Shown: in pieces, positions 44,787-61,133 of the stretch
Layout of the letters: each line of letters opens with the position of its first letter
Position numbering within the stretch: position 1 is the stretch's first letter
DNA from: Tillus elongatus
Taxonomy: Eukaryota; Arthropoda; Insecta; Coleoptera; Cleridae
Assembly (NCBI GenBank): GCA_964006375.1
Contig: OZ023263.1
Span: 137,698,063-137,762,062 of the forward strand
Reading direction: 5' to 3'
Length of the DNA: 64,000 bases
Notes under the pieces: model-generated
What the model was told of the DNA's origin: nothing
Seen by the model: only the letters and a program-made list of their open reading frames with translations
Database searches by the model: none
Program-made: the position numbers and the translations under genes

Positions 44787-46099
44787 GAAAGAAAAAACGA
44801 AGTTTTTTCTTCCACATCCCGACCTCGCTGGTCCTCTGGTCCCCAATATAACAATAATAATACAAGAAAATAACAGGCCTACCAATATGTTGAGAAAGAA
44901 TGCACATAATGTACCCTCAAAGAAGAGTTTGTCTTTCCTATTCCATATAAGCAAGCGGTCCTACCCAATACACTTTTAAACTAAATCAAACATCTTTCAA
45001 AGCAAGAATAAATAATTAGTATGTGTAACGGAGAAATGATATCAAATTTCCAACCATATACCCTGGATATGTGCAAAATTTCTTAATTAAAAAAAATATA
45101 TTCTTAAACTAAGTGAAACGTTTTTCAAAGGAAAATTAGATAATTAGAAGGCGCACCAGGGAAATGATACTGTCAAATTTTCCATCATAACCCCTGGGTA
45201 TGTGCAACATCTCATAATTAAAAAAAACGAAATATTCTTAAACTAAATCAAACATCTTTGAACGGAAAATTAAATTATTAAAATTCGTAAGTAAACAGAA
45301 AATAAAACATATCCTTAAACTAAATCAAGCACGTTCGAACGGGCAATTAAATAATTAGAGTTCGTAAGTAAACAGAAAATAAAATATATCCTTAAACTAA
45401 ATTTAAACGATGCTTCAAACACAAATACGGAACAGTTATCTCCGTAGAGGCACTGCGACGCGTCTATATGCAATATCGCTTAATTAAAAAAAATAATCAA
45501 AAAGAAAAATGCAAGTTAAAACTAAATTAACCAGGGCTCCTAAACGTAAATAAACAAATCGTTCAGATTTAACACACCCGAAATTGATAGCTTCTCGCCT
45601 CAAATGAATTAGGAGCTATTTGAACGGAACTTAGCACAAAATGTCTGAGGATTAGGTTGAATACACTATGCTTAAGCTGAATAATAGTCAATGATAGTCT
45701 CACCCACAGTCTCCTCGTTTGTGCACCGTCGAGTGGCACTCCTAGAAGTGTCCCACACTCCCGTGTCACACACTGCACCTAGTACCTGTCGCCTGTCCAT
45801 CCAGTCGTGCAGCCGCACGTGGCCCTCTGCGTCGGGTCCATGGAGCGCCGGCTGGCACCAGACGATACGGCCTGCCCTGGTAGCAGCACCCATCACATGA
45901 GGTGGCCTCCAACTGTTTGGGCTTGCTGGTTGGCAACTCCGGCAGTTCCCATGGTTTCGGTCGTTCAGCACCAGGTTACACTGGGTAGCTACACGTGCAA
46001 CCTAGGGCGTACACTGCGTGGCTCTGTCGATACTCCTCTTCTCCATGACCACAGTTGGTTTTCCTGGGTCCCGACGGGAACATACTCGGGACCTAATGC
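44787..46099. repeat. 3' non-coding region of the Gypsy element
   Basis: No coding frame of the element lies here. From about 45000 to 45540, units with CTTAAACTAAATCAAAC and ATTAAATAATTAGAGTTCG recur four or five times in an irregular tandem. From 45680 the composition becomes GC-richer and runs into the end of pol. Confidence 0.7.
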
Positions 46100-49000
46100 T
46101 TACTTTCCCACCTTGGGAGCATTACACAGCTTCTTACAGCGGTAACGAGTGTGTCCAGACTGACCACACCTCGAACATAAACTCTTCTCTGCCATCGGTA
46201 AATACTCTGGTTTTACGGGAACAATTTCGTCGATTCTGGATGCGTCTGCTGCTGCATATGCACGGATAAAGTGTAGTTCTGGCGGCGGCGACGTATTTAC
46301 GGCCTCTGCATGAAACTTTTTCAAATCCTTCACATGTATGTGCTTCAGCAGCTTGCCCTTGGTATCCCGGAGGTCATATACCACCGGCGACACTACTTTG
46401 ACCACCGTATACGGCCCAGAATATTTCGCAGCGAGCTTTGCGGCAAAACCACTGGTTCCTTGGGATAACGGATGTTCCCGGCGTAGCACCTGTTCACCAA
46501 CTTTGCATTGCCATTCCCTGCGACGCAAATTGTAGTGGCGACTTTGTTGGGTGAACGCCCTTGCCAGATTCATTCTTACTAACTCGAATGTTTCTCGTAG
46601 CTTCTTCAGACGGTTATGACGGTCTTCTATTTCTTCCGGCGTCGTCTCCGACTCCTCTGTCTGACTCTCCGGCGGTATTTCGCGTTCAGCGTGCACCGCG
46701 CCGGGGACGGTCAGCTCTCGGCCGAAGTTCAGGAAGGCTGGGGTGAATCCGGTGGATTCCTGTTTGGCCGTGTTGATGGCGAACCCCAGTTCAGGCAATC
46801 TTTCATCCCACTTTCGCTGATCATGCTCGCAAAACTGGGCGATCATGGTTTTCAGCGTGCGATTCGCCCTCTCCACAGCATTGGCCTGGGGAGTGTATAT
46901 TGGGGTCAGCCTCTGGGCTATCCCCAACTCCTTCAGCCAGGCCTTATGTTCATGGGACACTAGTTGTTTCCCGTTGTCCGAAATCAGTGTCCTGGGGCAG
47001 CCGAACTTCGTGATGACCATCTCAAACAACGCTTTGTTGACGGCGGGGGCGGTGGCTTTCCTCAACGGTCGGCATTCTACCCATTTCGTAAAACGGTCTT
47101 GGGCGACAATAATAAAATTGTGCCCCATTTTGGACCGAGGCAGGGGTCCCACTAAATCGACGCAGACGGTTTCCCATGGTGTCTTGTTCGAGGAAGGCTG
47201 CATCTTCCCGGGGGTCTGTTGTTGGGAGACTTTAAACCTCTGACAGCGATTACATTGCCTCACATAACTCGCAACTTCCCGAAACATCCCTGGCCAATAG
47301 TAATGACAAGCTATACGGGCAATGGTTTTTGAAATGCCCATGTGCCCGGCGGTCGGTTCGTCGTGGTTCTCTCGTAGAATTCGGCCACGCACGGTCTTAG
47401 GGATGCACAATTTCCAGGGATCGCTCAGCTCGGGCTCGCTTAAGTTGTATGCGTCCCAAAAATGTCGGTACAGTCTTCCGCCCCTGATGGAATAGTCGGG
47501 AAATGCCTCCGGGTTCCTTTCCACCTGGTCCAACTTACGTCTGTACCAGGAACAGCTTGCTTCCTCCTCTGTGAAGCAAATATTATCTTCCGCGGACTCT
47601 TCACAGCTCTCCAACGGTGAACGGGAGAGGGCGTCCGCTACACGGTTTAGTGCCCCTCGTCGATATTTTATCGTGAAGTCGTATTGTTGTAGAAATACGC
47701 TCCACACGCCCAATCGGGGTTTTAATCGTTTGCAACCACCTAAGAGATTGGTGGTCTGTCAGTACTGTAAAATGGTACCCCTCCAGGTATGGGCGCATTT
47801 TTTCAATCCCCCATACCACTACTAGGCACTCTTTTTCCGTCACGGAATAATTTTTCTCGGCAGGGCAGAGCGTCCGGCTGGCATATGCGATGACTTTCTC
47901 TGATCCATCGATGTTCTGAGTCAGAGCTATGCCTAAGCCATTATCACTGGCATCAGTTTGCAGGACGAATTCTTTCGAAAAGTCCGGACAGGTCAATATC
48001 GGCGTCTGAGTGAGTAATTTCTTCAGGTCTTTAAACGACCTCTCTTGCTCTTCACCTCAGTGCCATCGATTCTTCTTCTTCAATAGCTTGGTCAAGGGGG
48101 TCACTACCTGTGAGAATTGCGGAATGAAACGGCGGTACCACGAGGCGACCCCCAAAAATCGACGGACGTCTCTTACGGTTCGTGGGGTCGGCATGGCCTC
48201 GATAGCCTCCACTTTATCCGGATCGGTGCTGATGCCATCCGACGTCACAACATGCCCAAGATATTTCAGCGACTTCCTGCAGAAGTGACATTTCTCCGGG
48301 TTCAGCTGCAAGTTACTCTGCCTCAGCCTTCGGAACACTTCCCTCAAGTTCTCCAGGTGTTCCTCGAAGGTCTCTCCCATTACGATAACGTCGTCCAGGT
48401 AGGCGAAAGCGTGCGGTTCCATATCGGGGCCTATTATAGTATCCAACAGCCGCTGGAACGTCGCTGGAGCCGAGTGAATTCCGAAAGGCATAACCTTGAA
48501 CTGATACAACCCCCTCCCCGGGACGGTAAAGGCGGTGATGAGCTTACTTGTCGGCGTCAGAGGGATTTGCCAGTAGCCCTGCTTCAAATCCAGACTGCTG
48601 ATGTACTTGGCCCGGCGAAGCTTGTCAAGTATGCCCGATATATATGGCAGCGGGTAGGAGTCCTTGACGGAAACCTTGTTAACTTCCCGGAAGTCCACAC
48701 AGAATCGGTATTTTCCGTCCTTTTTCTTAACCATCACCACAGGTGAGCTCCATGGGCTGTTAGAAGGTTCTATAATTCCTTCTTCCAACATCCTGTCGAC
48801 CTCGTCGTTAATGACCTGCTGCATTTTCGGGTTTTGTGGGCGGTATCGCTGTTTAATAGGTTCTCTCCTCGACAGGCGGATATGATGTTGTACTCGGTCA
48901 GTAGGGCCAGTTATTCGTTTGAAATATCCAAGTTCTTTCTCCAAGAACAGATCAAGTTGACGTCGCTCTCGGGGGGTCAATTCCCCCAAGGTGTTCGTTT

Positions 49001-49562
49001 CCATAGTATGTATTAGAACTACGGGCGGGGGTGGAGTTGCTGACGCCAGCAGTTCTCCATCGAGGTAGGTTTTAGCGGTCGGTAAATCTATACGGAAGTC
49101 GTACTTCCCCAAAATATCCATCCCCAACACTATGTCTACCGGGAGGTGAGGCAGATACAACAGCTCCCCTTGTATCTTCTTACTACCCAACATCAATTCA
49201 GTCACGTACATTTGTTGTACGGAGACCAGTCGTCCATCGACGATGCGGATGCTTACGTCTGGCAAGGAGACGGCTTGTAAATAATCTGCGTCTATTTCCT
49301 CAAGTGCGGTACCGCTCAGAAAGGACCGGGTCGCCCCTGTGTCCAGCAAAGCACTGAAACACTTCTGGCCTATCCTTGTCCTGACTATGGGTCTGTTGTC
49401 AGTTTGAGATCGTCTGTCAATGGCCGAGGTGTCGTTGGGGCGGAACTGCTGGAGTCTCGGCCCTCCACAGTTCCCATCTAGTTTCCCGGACATTTGCAAT
49501 CCCGGGATAACACTCCTGTCTTGCCACAGCGCGAACAAAACAGTCGTGGTGCTTTCTGACAC
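46100..49562 (-). pseudogene. Gypsy pol: protease, RT, RNase H, integrase, CCHC tail
   Basis: Polyprotein that copies and integrates the element. Blocks in order: aspartic protease (ALLDTGATRSFLSG), RT (FCVDFREVNKVS, SLDLKQGYWQIPL, FAYLDDVIVMG), RNase H (VLQTDASDNGLG, VLTDHQSLRWLQ), integrase zinc finger (HMGISKTIARIACHYYWPG ... CNRCQRFK), catalytic core (CVDLVGPLP, LISDNGKQ, NAVERANRTLK) and a GPY/F-like module (KYSGPYTVVKVV). The very C-terminus adds CSRCGQSGHTRYRC, a CCHC knuckle rarely seen after integrase. TGA at 48057-48059 interrupts between RT and RNase H, and a one-base shift near 47705 separates RNase H from integrase. The N-terminus overlaps gag by 85 bases in the -1 frame. Confidence 0.93.
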
Positions 49563-50620
49563 TGGCTTCTCATGTGTCCTGTCTCACCACAATTCCAGCA
49601 AGTCGTGCGCTCCATCGCGAAACGAACCTGCTTACTGGTTTCCGGACGGTTAGTCGTAGGAGAAGTCGGGGGTGTAAAACGGCTCTTAGCGGGGGAACTA
49701 GTATTCCCACTTTCTTGCTTATCCGAAGGAGGCCGGCTAGGCTTTGGTGGGCCCTCCTTGGTATCATTTAGTTCCTTCAACATCGCCTCAATTTCCTTTG
49801 TTTTTTCTATGAACCTACGTATGTCTGGCACGTCGCAATTCCAGAGCATCTGTCGGAACTCTGGGCGCAGGTTTCTTCGTAACCAAGTCAATTCCTGTTG
49901 CCTGTTGATGTTACCGTGCCGGCGTATGAGTGTCTGTAGCTCCGTTATGTAGGTAAACACGGGCTCACCGGGTTTGTGTAAACGTCGACTGATTTCAGCT
50001 TCTAAATCTACGAAGTAGTTTGCCGGGAAATAGAAACGCTTGAAATCCTCAATAAAGTCTTCCCACGATGTCTAGTACGCCCTATTATTTCGATGCCACA
50101 GCAAGGCTTGACCTTCCAAGACCTGTGGCAACACTGGCAGAAGGCGGTCCGAAGATACGTTAAAGTGCAAGCGGATTTCTTCTAGGCGTTCTAAAAATGC
50201 TACGGGGTCAGACCTGCCCTGGAAATGCAAGTTCCACGCAAACAGATTGAGTGGTTCTGGTTGCCGTCTTGTCGTAGTCTTGGTCACAGGTGATATTGGC
50301 GGCGGGAATGGCTGTTGCATAGGCGGTGTTAGGTGCCCGATTAAGTTTCCCGTTCGTGGTGACGACGGCGGCGAAGCAGTAATGTCAGGCAGTGAGGCCG
50401 CCTCGGTGTGCGGCGGTCTTCCTTCTCGCAAAAATCTTATCAATTGCCTTCTCATTTCCTCAACCGTTGTCTGGGGTCGTAGGCAAAACCTCGCTAACTC
50501 TATTTCCAGTTCAGGCTTCTTCAGCCTGTATATCCATCCTACCCGGCCGTCAAATAGGTCCGGGTCGGACTTCTCTTGAGGTTCAGGCTCGACGGCCTTG
50601 TCCGTTTTCGGGTCTGACAT
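49478..50620 (-). pseudogene. Gypsy gag with one in-frame stop
   Basis: Capsid/nucleocapsid polyprotein of about 380 codons from ATG 50620. The N-terminal part is acidic, then comes a capsid-like domain (FQGRSDPVAFLERLEEIRL, then FVDLEAEISRRLHKPGE) and a C-terminal nucleocapsid. The first zinc knuckle, CWNCGETGHMRSQC, is complete. The second, CSRCGKTGVLSRDC, has Val where the ligand His should be. A TAG at 50072-50074 interrupts the capsid domain; the downstream part stays in the same frame. Pol overlaps the 3' end in the -1 frame, suggesting ribosomal frameshifting. Confidence 0.9.
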
Positions 50621-51290
50621 TGTTCAGTACAGACAGCAAGGCGGCAAGACGGCGCTGCGAAGCTGTCGAAGATGTTAACGCAGTGTTAGGATGAAACGGG
50701 TCGGATTTGTAACAGTAGTTTCCCTTGGTCAGCAGTGTTAAAGAAATTAATTATAAACACAAAACAAGAAACAAAATAAATTCGGTATAACAAAATTCTC
50801 TACAAGTTGAAACCAAAAAAAAAAAAACACTATATATTAACGCTAAACTTAAGATGTTGATTAAAAGAAATGTTACTCTTAAAGAATGTAATCGTATTAC
50901 GTAACGCAGTAAACAAACATTCAAAGCTAGCGTGAAAAAAAAGTTAATTATTACTACCACAAAAATATTGTAAGATCAACAGCTGATTACAAAGAATTCT
51001 ACTCAAAGCAAAATAAATTAATGTTCACGGTTTCACAAAGTATTGATGATACGGCGATTGCTATCGTAGATAACAATATTGTAATTCCTTTTTAAATTCT
51101 GCCTCTGTTTCAAACTAAAAATATACCGAATTCCTAAGATACGTGTAACATATCTTATCTACACTTTTCCAACAAACTCTTATCACACTTAACGATAAAC
51201 TATGTACATTAAAATTTAAAAATTTAAAAATATTTACGGCTACTTCCCTAAATCCACCTTTCTCTAATTTAATTTACTAACTTAGGTCCC
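50621..51290. other. 5' leader of the Gypsy element
   Basis: About 670 AT-rich bases between the primer site and gag on the minus strand. It would carry packaging signals. I see no gene or clear repeat. Confidence 0.6.
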
Positions 51291-51305
51291 CGCTCGCAGG
51301 TGCCA
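51288..51305 (-). other. Primer binding site
   Basis: Two bases inside the 5' LTR the minus strand reads TGGCACCTGCGAGCGGGG. It starts with TGG as expected for pairing to the CCA end of a tRNA. I did not identify the tRNA. Confidence 0.75.
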
Positions 51306-51307
51306 TT

Positions 51308-53558
51308 TGTGAGGGGTCAAATCGGGATAAGGTTATCTTTCCCTAATATGGGGAGGTTGCCACGGGATAACCTTATCAATACGGCTTTATTTACGGGATT
51401 TGCTCAGGCGCCAGCAGCGTGGGTTTAAAGGAAGACGCTGCGCTCCCTCAGGACTATATATCTGTCCTCGGTTGCTATTTACAGCTACACGGACCCGGGG
51501 TAAACTTCAGTGGAGACAGGGTTCACCTAAGTCCTCAGGCGAAGTCCCTCAGGACTCCTTAATTATGGCCTATGTATTAGAGATCAGGATGTTACGTATT
51601 ACGTTGGGGTGGATTGGTTGGGAAGCTTTAAATGAAATACCGTATAAAACAAATAATCTATTTACAAAAGTATTGGTGGGGAAATATTTACAAAATATAT
51701 ACAAAGAAATATTTACACAAGGGATTCTCCCGGTATACCCCACGTTTAAACTAACTTATTTGACAACTAATCAATTTATTAGAGACCAGAGTCAGAAACT
51801 GAAATATTCGCGAGTTATACGGACGGTATCACGAATAGGGGTGGTAAACTCGCGGGTTGTAAGCGGGCAGAAGCGACCCAGGATCGCCAAAGCAAGGCAC
51901 CGGACAGGTGGTCGGTTTAAGCGGGCATGCAATATTAATTACGGACCCTCAAGCATGCGTTGCAGTCATACAGACTCTCTACGACCGGAGGAAGTGTCTC
52001 CCTAGGGAGATGGAAATTTCCCCTCGACAAAATAAAGGAAGCCCTCACTATCAAGTTAAAAGAAAACACAGCCTCCAGACGGTGCCTTCCGGCCGGTCGG
52101 GATACCGGGTATCGCCAGACTGTTTCGATCGCCAGGAATGGTGGAGACCTACTGCAGCCCGAAATATCCCTGCTGTCGTCCAGATCCAGGAGCACGAGAG
52201 CTGCGCCACGGGAGACCGTTTTGGGATGATTTGATCGTGGCTAGTCCGCGCCCCGGGTTCAAATCAACGTGCAGTCGGCCGCTTTGCTAGTGCTCTCGCG
52301 CTCTCCGGAAGACTCCAGCCCAGGAACGCGACCCCTTTGCGTCTCCCGACGGAAACATATAACGCTTTTCCCCCGAAGACTATAAACGACAAGGTTTTCC
52401 CAATAATGTCAGCCGGACGGTCGGGACACCGGGTATCGCCAGACTGTTTCGATCGCCAGGAGTGGTGGAGACCTACTGCAGCCCGAAATATCCCCGCTGG
52501 CGTCCAGATCCAGGAGCACGAGAGCTGCGCCACGGGAGACCGCTTTGGGATGATTTGGTCGTGGCTAGACCGCTCCCGGTTCAAATCAACGTGCAGTCGG
52601 CCGCTTTGCCAGTGCTCTCGCGCTCTCGGGAAGACTCCAGCCAAGGAACGCGAGCCCCGGCTCCCCCAGGTCGCCCCGCGGATACAGACAGAAACGAACG
52701 ATGGACCTATTTATCCGAAGCTCCCTTGCTGCCGTCTCTCTGAAATAAAACCACTGACAAACACAACAACATTCAATATCTTTTCCACACCTGGACTTTT
52801 AACGTCACCTCTGGCGAAGGCCACCAAGCGCGCCCAGGTGTTCGCCGCCAGAGAGAGTCGTCGATCCGTGGAAAACCCCTTTCATACAGGCCCTGCACTG
52901 TACAGCTAGAGAGACAACGACCTACCTCCAATAATTGGACAACGAGCGGCCCGCTGAAGACGGCTCTCTCCACTTGCCACAGCTGCTAACTCTACTAAGC
53001 TGGTGCACCTAACGAATCGCGGCGTACTCTTCCACGGCCGGCCTGAAATACACAATAAAACCCAACACCAAGAATCAAGACGCAGACGGTGGCTGCTTCC
53101 TCTCTGTGACCTGGCTCCGCTGGATTCGCTACTGAAATACACAATACAACCAAACACCAAGAATCAAGACGCGGACGGTGGCTGGTTACTCTCCGTGACG
53201 GCCCCTGCGACTGCTGAAAAAGAACTAACTTGTCGAGCGCGTTACAGTCGATATATCCAGACCTCGATGCGGCCTCAGTCATCCGAAGCTTATGCGCCGC
53301 ACGCGGTGCGCGTAGGTTGATGCAGTGGACCAGCCCGTCCGTTCCCGCTTTCATCGTTTCGCATGCCGCAGGACTCGCCTGGGCGACCTCAACCCGCTAT
53401 ACTCCTTACCCTTCCTCCGATCTCGCGACGTTTTCTTGAAATTATACTTTATTGAATGTTTTAATAACAAAAATAAATTAAATTAAATACAGATGGTACG
53501 GATCTATTTCCCTGCTAGCTAATTAGATTTCTAATGGTAATTACGTCACTTTGTGACA
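51308..53558 (-). repeat. 5' LTR of the Gypsy element (2251 bp)
   Basis: Nearly identical to the copy at 42518-44769. I spotted about 14 differences, including one single-base length change in the CCGCCCCCCGG tract at about 52570. That is under 1 percent, pointing to a young insertion. It drives transcription leftward. Confidence 0.95.
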
Positions 53559-53569
53559 ATATATATATA

Positions 53570-55966
<2,397 letters not shown>

Positions 55967-55981
55967 GCGGTGGTTCCGACC

Positions 55982-57469
55982 GTACTTTAGATATACACTA
56001 GAAGGTCGCCATTTCACCATTTATACGGACCACAAACCTTTGACATACGCTTTTGAACAACGCGTCGATAAAGCATCTCCAAGGCAACTACGACATTTAG
56101 ACTTCCTAGGTCAATTTACCACAGACATTCGCTACATACCAGGTCCTACAAACATTCCCGCAGACTATTGTTCTCGCATTGAAACAATTTCACTTTCTTC
56201 CACTGTGTCACTCCAAGAAATTGCGCAAGCTCAGTCATCTTGTGAGGAACTCAAACACCTTCTGCAGTCTGAATCTTCCTCATACAAATTTCAAAACATG
56301 CCTCTTGACAACGGATTGAATCTTATTTGCGATTGTTCTTCAAAGAAACTTCGCCCATTCATTCCCCTCAAATTTCGCCGAAAGATTTTCGATTCTATCC
56401 ACAATTTATCTCACCCAGTCATATCAGCTTCCGTCGATCTGGTCCAGGATAGATTTTGTTGGCCCAAATTGAAACGCGATGTATCTCTTTGGTCTAAAAC
56501 TTGCATTCCTTGCCAGAAAGTCAAGATATGGAGACACACTTCCAGTGCCATTGGACAATACACCCCAGCCATGAGAAGATTCTCGCATATAAATGTTGAC
56601 ATTATGGGACCATTACCACCATCACAAGGTCAACGCTATCTGTTAACAATAATAGACAGATTTTCTCGATGGCCCGAAGCAATTCCATTGTCAGATATTA
56701 CAGCAGAAACAGTAGCGAACACTATTTTCTTCACTCATGCTGGATCTCTCGTTTTGGTGTTCCGCAATACATCACCACAGACAGAGGTAAACAATTCGAT
56801 TGCCACCTTTTCACACACCTCACTAAAACACTAGGTGCAGACCACATCAAGACCACAGCTTACCACCCAGCAGCCAATGGTGTAATCGAGAGATGGCATA
56901 GAGTTCTGAAACAGGCCTTGAAAGCTCATATGGACGAAAACTGGGTCGCTAAATTGCCAATTGTGTTACTAGGACTCAGATCGTACATAATTCCAGAATA
57001 TCGCTCAACACCCACTGAAATAGTCTACGGAGAATCAATCAAACTTCCTACCGACTTTTTCAACAGCACACAAGCTCATGATGTTCCACCACTTATATCT
57101 CAGCTAAAAGAAGACATAAGGAAACTTCGACCAGTACCTTTTAAACATCATACTGCAAAAAAGGTATTTGTCCATCCTAAGCTTATGGAAGCTCCTTTTC
57201 TTTTTGTTCGCATTGATATTCCGCGAAAAACCCTCGAACCAGTTTATGACGGCCCCTTTGAAGTGTTATCCCGAACTGACAAAGTCTTCAAAATCAAGTA
57301 ATCACACGGAGAAGAGACAATTTCTGTTGACCGTCTTAAACCCGCATTCATTCTTTGTGATAACGAACAGACAACTTTCCAGCCTCAGAGACATCCTACA
57401 GTGAAAGTCCAACACTTAGTGAAACTGAAAGTGACAGTGAAGTTCCCGTTCCCGTTCAAACTACATGCC
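55982..57469 (+). pseudogene. Gypsy RNase H and integrase fragment
   Basis: Begins inside RNase H ([20 protein letters not shown], then FTTDIRYIPGPTNIPADYCS). Integrase follows: zinc finger (HNLSHP ... CIPCQ), catalytic residues in [21 protein letters not shown] and [13 protein letters not shown], and a C-terminal module ([13 protein letters not shown]). A frameshift lies near 56745, and a stop at 57299-57301 is followed by more coding-like sequence (ETISVDRLKPAF). The remainder is cut by the LINE tail insertion. Confidence 0.88.
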
Positions 57470-57483
57470 ATGGACGTAGAGTT

Positions 57484-57536
57484 GCGGTGCTATCGGGGCG
57501 GCAAGGCCGCGGACGAGCCCTGAGGGAACAAAAAAA
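57484..57536 (+). mobile_element. 53-bp LINE tail with 14-bp target duplication
   Basis: The bases GCGGTGCTATCGGGGCGGCA and onward to GGGAACAAAAAAA equal the 3' end of the LINE at 17899-17951. ATGGACGTAGAGTT stands on both sides (57470-57483 and 57537-57550). It is a minimal, complete retrotransposition footprint inside the deleted Gypsy. Confidence 0.93.
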
Positions 57537-57601
57537 ATGGACGTAGAGTTCGATTTCCACGAATATACTTTAACTAATAGCGTTGTCACTGAGAGGGAAG
57601 T

Positions 57602-57917
57602 ATGTGGCGGTGGTTGCGACCGCAGTGTTTCCGTCAACACTACTCTATGTTTCTGCATTTGACAGCTAAACGTTGCGTTACGTTATGCGACAGCCAGCTG
57701 TCAAGAACTACCGCATATAAGATACACCAGGCGATCTCTCTCTCTCTCTCCTCGCTACCAACCGCTACAGTGAACTGCTATGTACTCGTGTACTGTTGTA
57801 ATTGTTATTAAAGTGTATTATAGCTAAATGTATCATATAGTTTATTCAGTTAGTGAAGTAATAAAGTTATATTAAATGTTTACGTATGGATTTAATATCA
57901 ACAAGTGCAATTAACAT

Positions 57918-57922
<5 letters not shown>
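57602..57922 (+). repeat. 3' LTR of the deleted Gypsy (321 bp)
   Basis: Begins TGTGGCGGTGGTTGCGACCG and ends CATCCGCA before (TA)n. It contains a CTCTCTCT run and an AATAAA signal near 57861. The end was chosen because TG...CA and the flanking TATA then agree with the 5' side. Confidence 0.75.

Positions 57923-58009
<87 letters not shown>
57922..58009. repeat. (TA)n tract
   Basis: About 87 bases of TA repeats between the deleted Gypsy and a small inverted-repeat element. Confidence 0.96.
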
Positions 58010-58730
<721 letters not shown>

Positions 58731-60287
58731 ATTTTAAGAAAAAAAAAATTGGGTGCCCTGGTGATCAGAGGAAAGCACAAGAACAAAATATTTTGTGTGG
58801 TTAACAAAACCAATTCGATATTACATCCAACGGTTAAGTTTTCTTGACGCAAAAACGTCAAGAAATAGCAGAAAAAATATTTTGAAAATTTGTCTTCTTC
58901 AAACGTCAAAGTCGCGATATGAAACGTCAAAATTTGCAATTTTCAGACAACGAATTTGGAACAAATACGGATAATGTAGACGATATGTCGTAAGAAGTGT
59001 GTTTTACAAAGCCTTAAGATTCCGCTTCAACCATCATTGTCCTTCATTTTACTAAAATATTTTCAGGAAATCCATTTCAAATAGACCCTCTTTCTGATGC
59101 TTCCGCAGTAGTTTCAGCTATAGAGTTTATGGTTTAATAGTCTATATTTTAGCAAATTTTCGTAGAAAACATCGTGTTGAGAAGACCGCGACTTATGAAT
59201 TTTAAAAAGATTTCTTCAAATGACCGCGAACTAGAACCCCAAAAACCCATATACGGGGTAAGTTTCAGTTTTTGTCTATTTATACATATACAGGGCGGTG
59301 CTTTTTCAGGGCAACTCTCAATACATCCGTTATTATACAAGATATGACAAAAAAGTATTTATGTTAATTATAGGGTATCTCGAGCTGTACCTTGTAAACT
59401 TATTTTGACAATCACAGGCTCGCCCATAAGTCGTTGGTGATACACACTTTCTTTTTTTAATAGAACACCCCCTTTTATTGCATTTTTGTGTTTTCCAGCG
59501 AATTATAATGCATGTTTGTAAAAAAAAAAATTATATCGTTCATTGTTTTTGAGTTATTTCAATTGTTTTGCAACTTTTCACGTTTTTGGCACATACTTGA
59601 AACACATATCACAAATTGTGAAAGGGCGTTTTTATCAATAGATAGCGGAGCCCCATGAAGATGACGCATTCAGAGAGCTTTTTGTTTATATTTACTCGTC
59701 GAAAAAATCGAGCTGCCGCATACGGACGCATTTAGTACAAATTCACTACCATAACGGACTTCTTTGTCCCGAACTTTTTTTAATTCATGCATGTTGTCCA
59801 TTGTAAAAATATTATGTCCCCTAAATTTTTTCTGCTGTCACTTCTGTCATTTATGTACCCTGTCTCTGTCTATTGTCTATTATATTATATCAAACTTGTC
59901 ACTTGTCATCAGTCATCAGCAAAACTGCAATCAAAAATCTGGATTTTGATTTCCATTTTCCATACTAAGTCTAGGTCTAAGTAGTAATAGTGATTCATAT
60001 TAATATTTGTACATAAATAAAAAGAAAAGTAACAATCTGAAATCAAACATAATGAACATTCCCTGGAAACAACCTCATTCAGACAATTCAGAGTTATAAA
60101 TATTTCATTGCTATTACCTTATGTTGAAGACTGTGATTCGTTTGGTGGAGTAACTCGGCATCTACGTGGCCTCAAACGTTATTGTAGCCAAAATATGTTA
60201 TAGGATATATACTGATTACGAAAGGTAGAATGTGTTTTATTGTATAAATATATTATATTGAGAATAAAGGCTGGAGAAGGTACAATA
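58731..60287. other. Non-coding region with an inverted M1 remnant
   Basis: Mostly featureless. At about 59145-59290 a reversed relative of the M1 right segment appears (TTCTTCAAATGACCGCGAAC, then CCCATATACGGGG) without a long (TA)n. GTACAAATTCACTACCATAA near 59735 resembles the 13.6-kb monomers. The last 170 bases lead into the host gene and may hold its 5' UTR. Confidence 0.5.

Positions 60288-61133
<846 letters not shown>

Larger units (their letters stand above)
42518..53558 (-). mobile_element. Ty3/Gypsy retrotransposon with 2.25-kb LTRs
   Basis: An 11-kb element read on the minus strand: LTR, primer site, gag, protease, reverse transcriptase, RNase H, integrase, polypurine tract, LTR. 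The order (integrase last) defines Ty3/Gypsy. There is no envelope gene. Flanks are ATAT on both sides, consistent with a 4-base target duplication in a (TA)n tract. The two LTRs differ at only a dozen or so visible positions, so the insertion is young, yet gag has one stop and pol has one stop and one frameshift. Confidence 0.95.

Noticed and set aside
46018..48746. Several plus-strand frames opposite Gypsy pol.
   Set aside because: They are shadow frames in GC-richer coding DNA; the minus-strand motifs are unambiguous.
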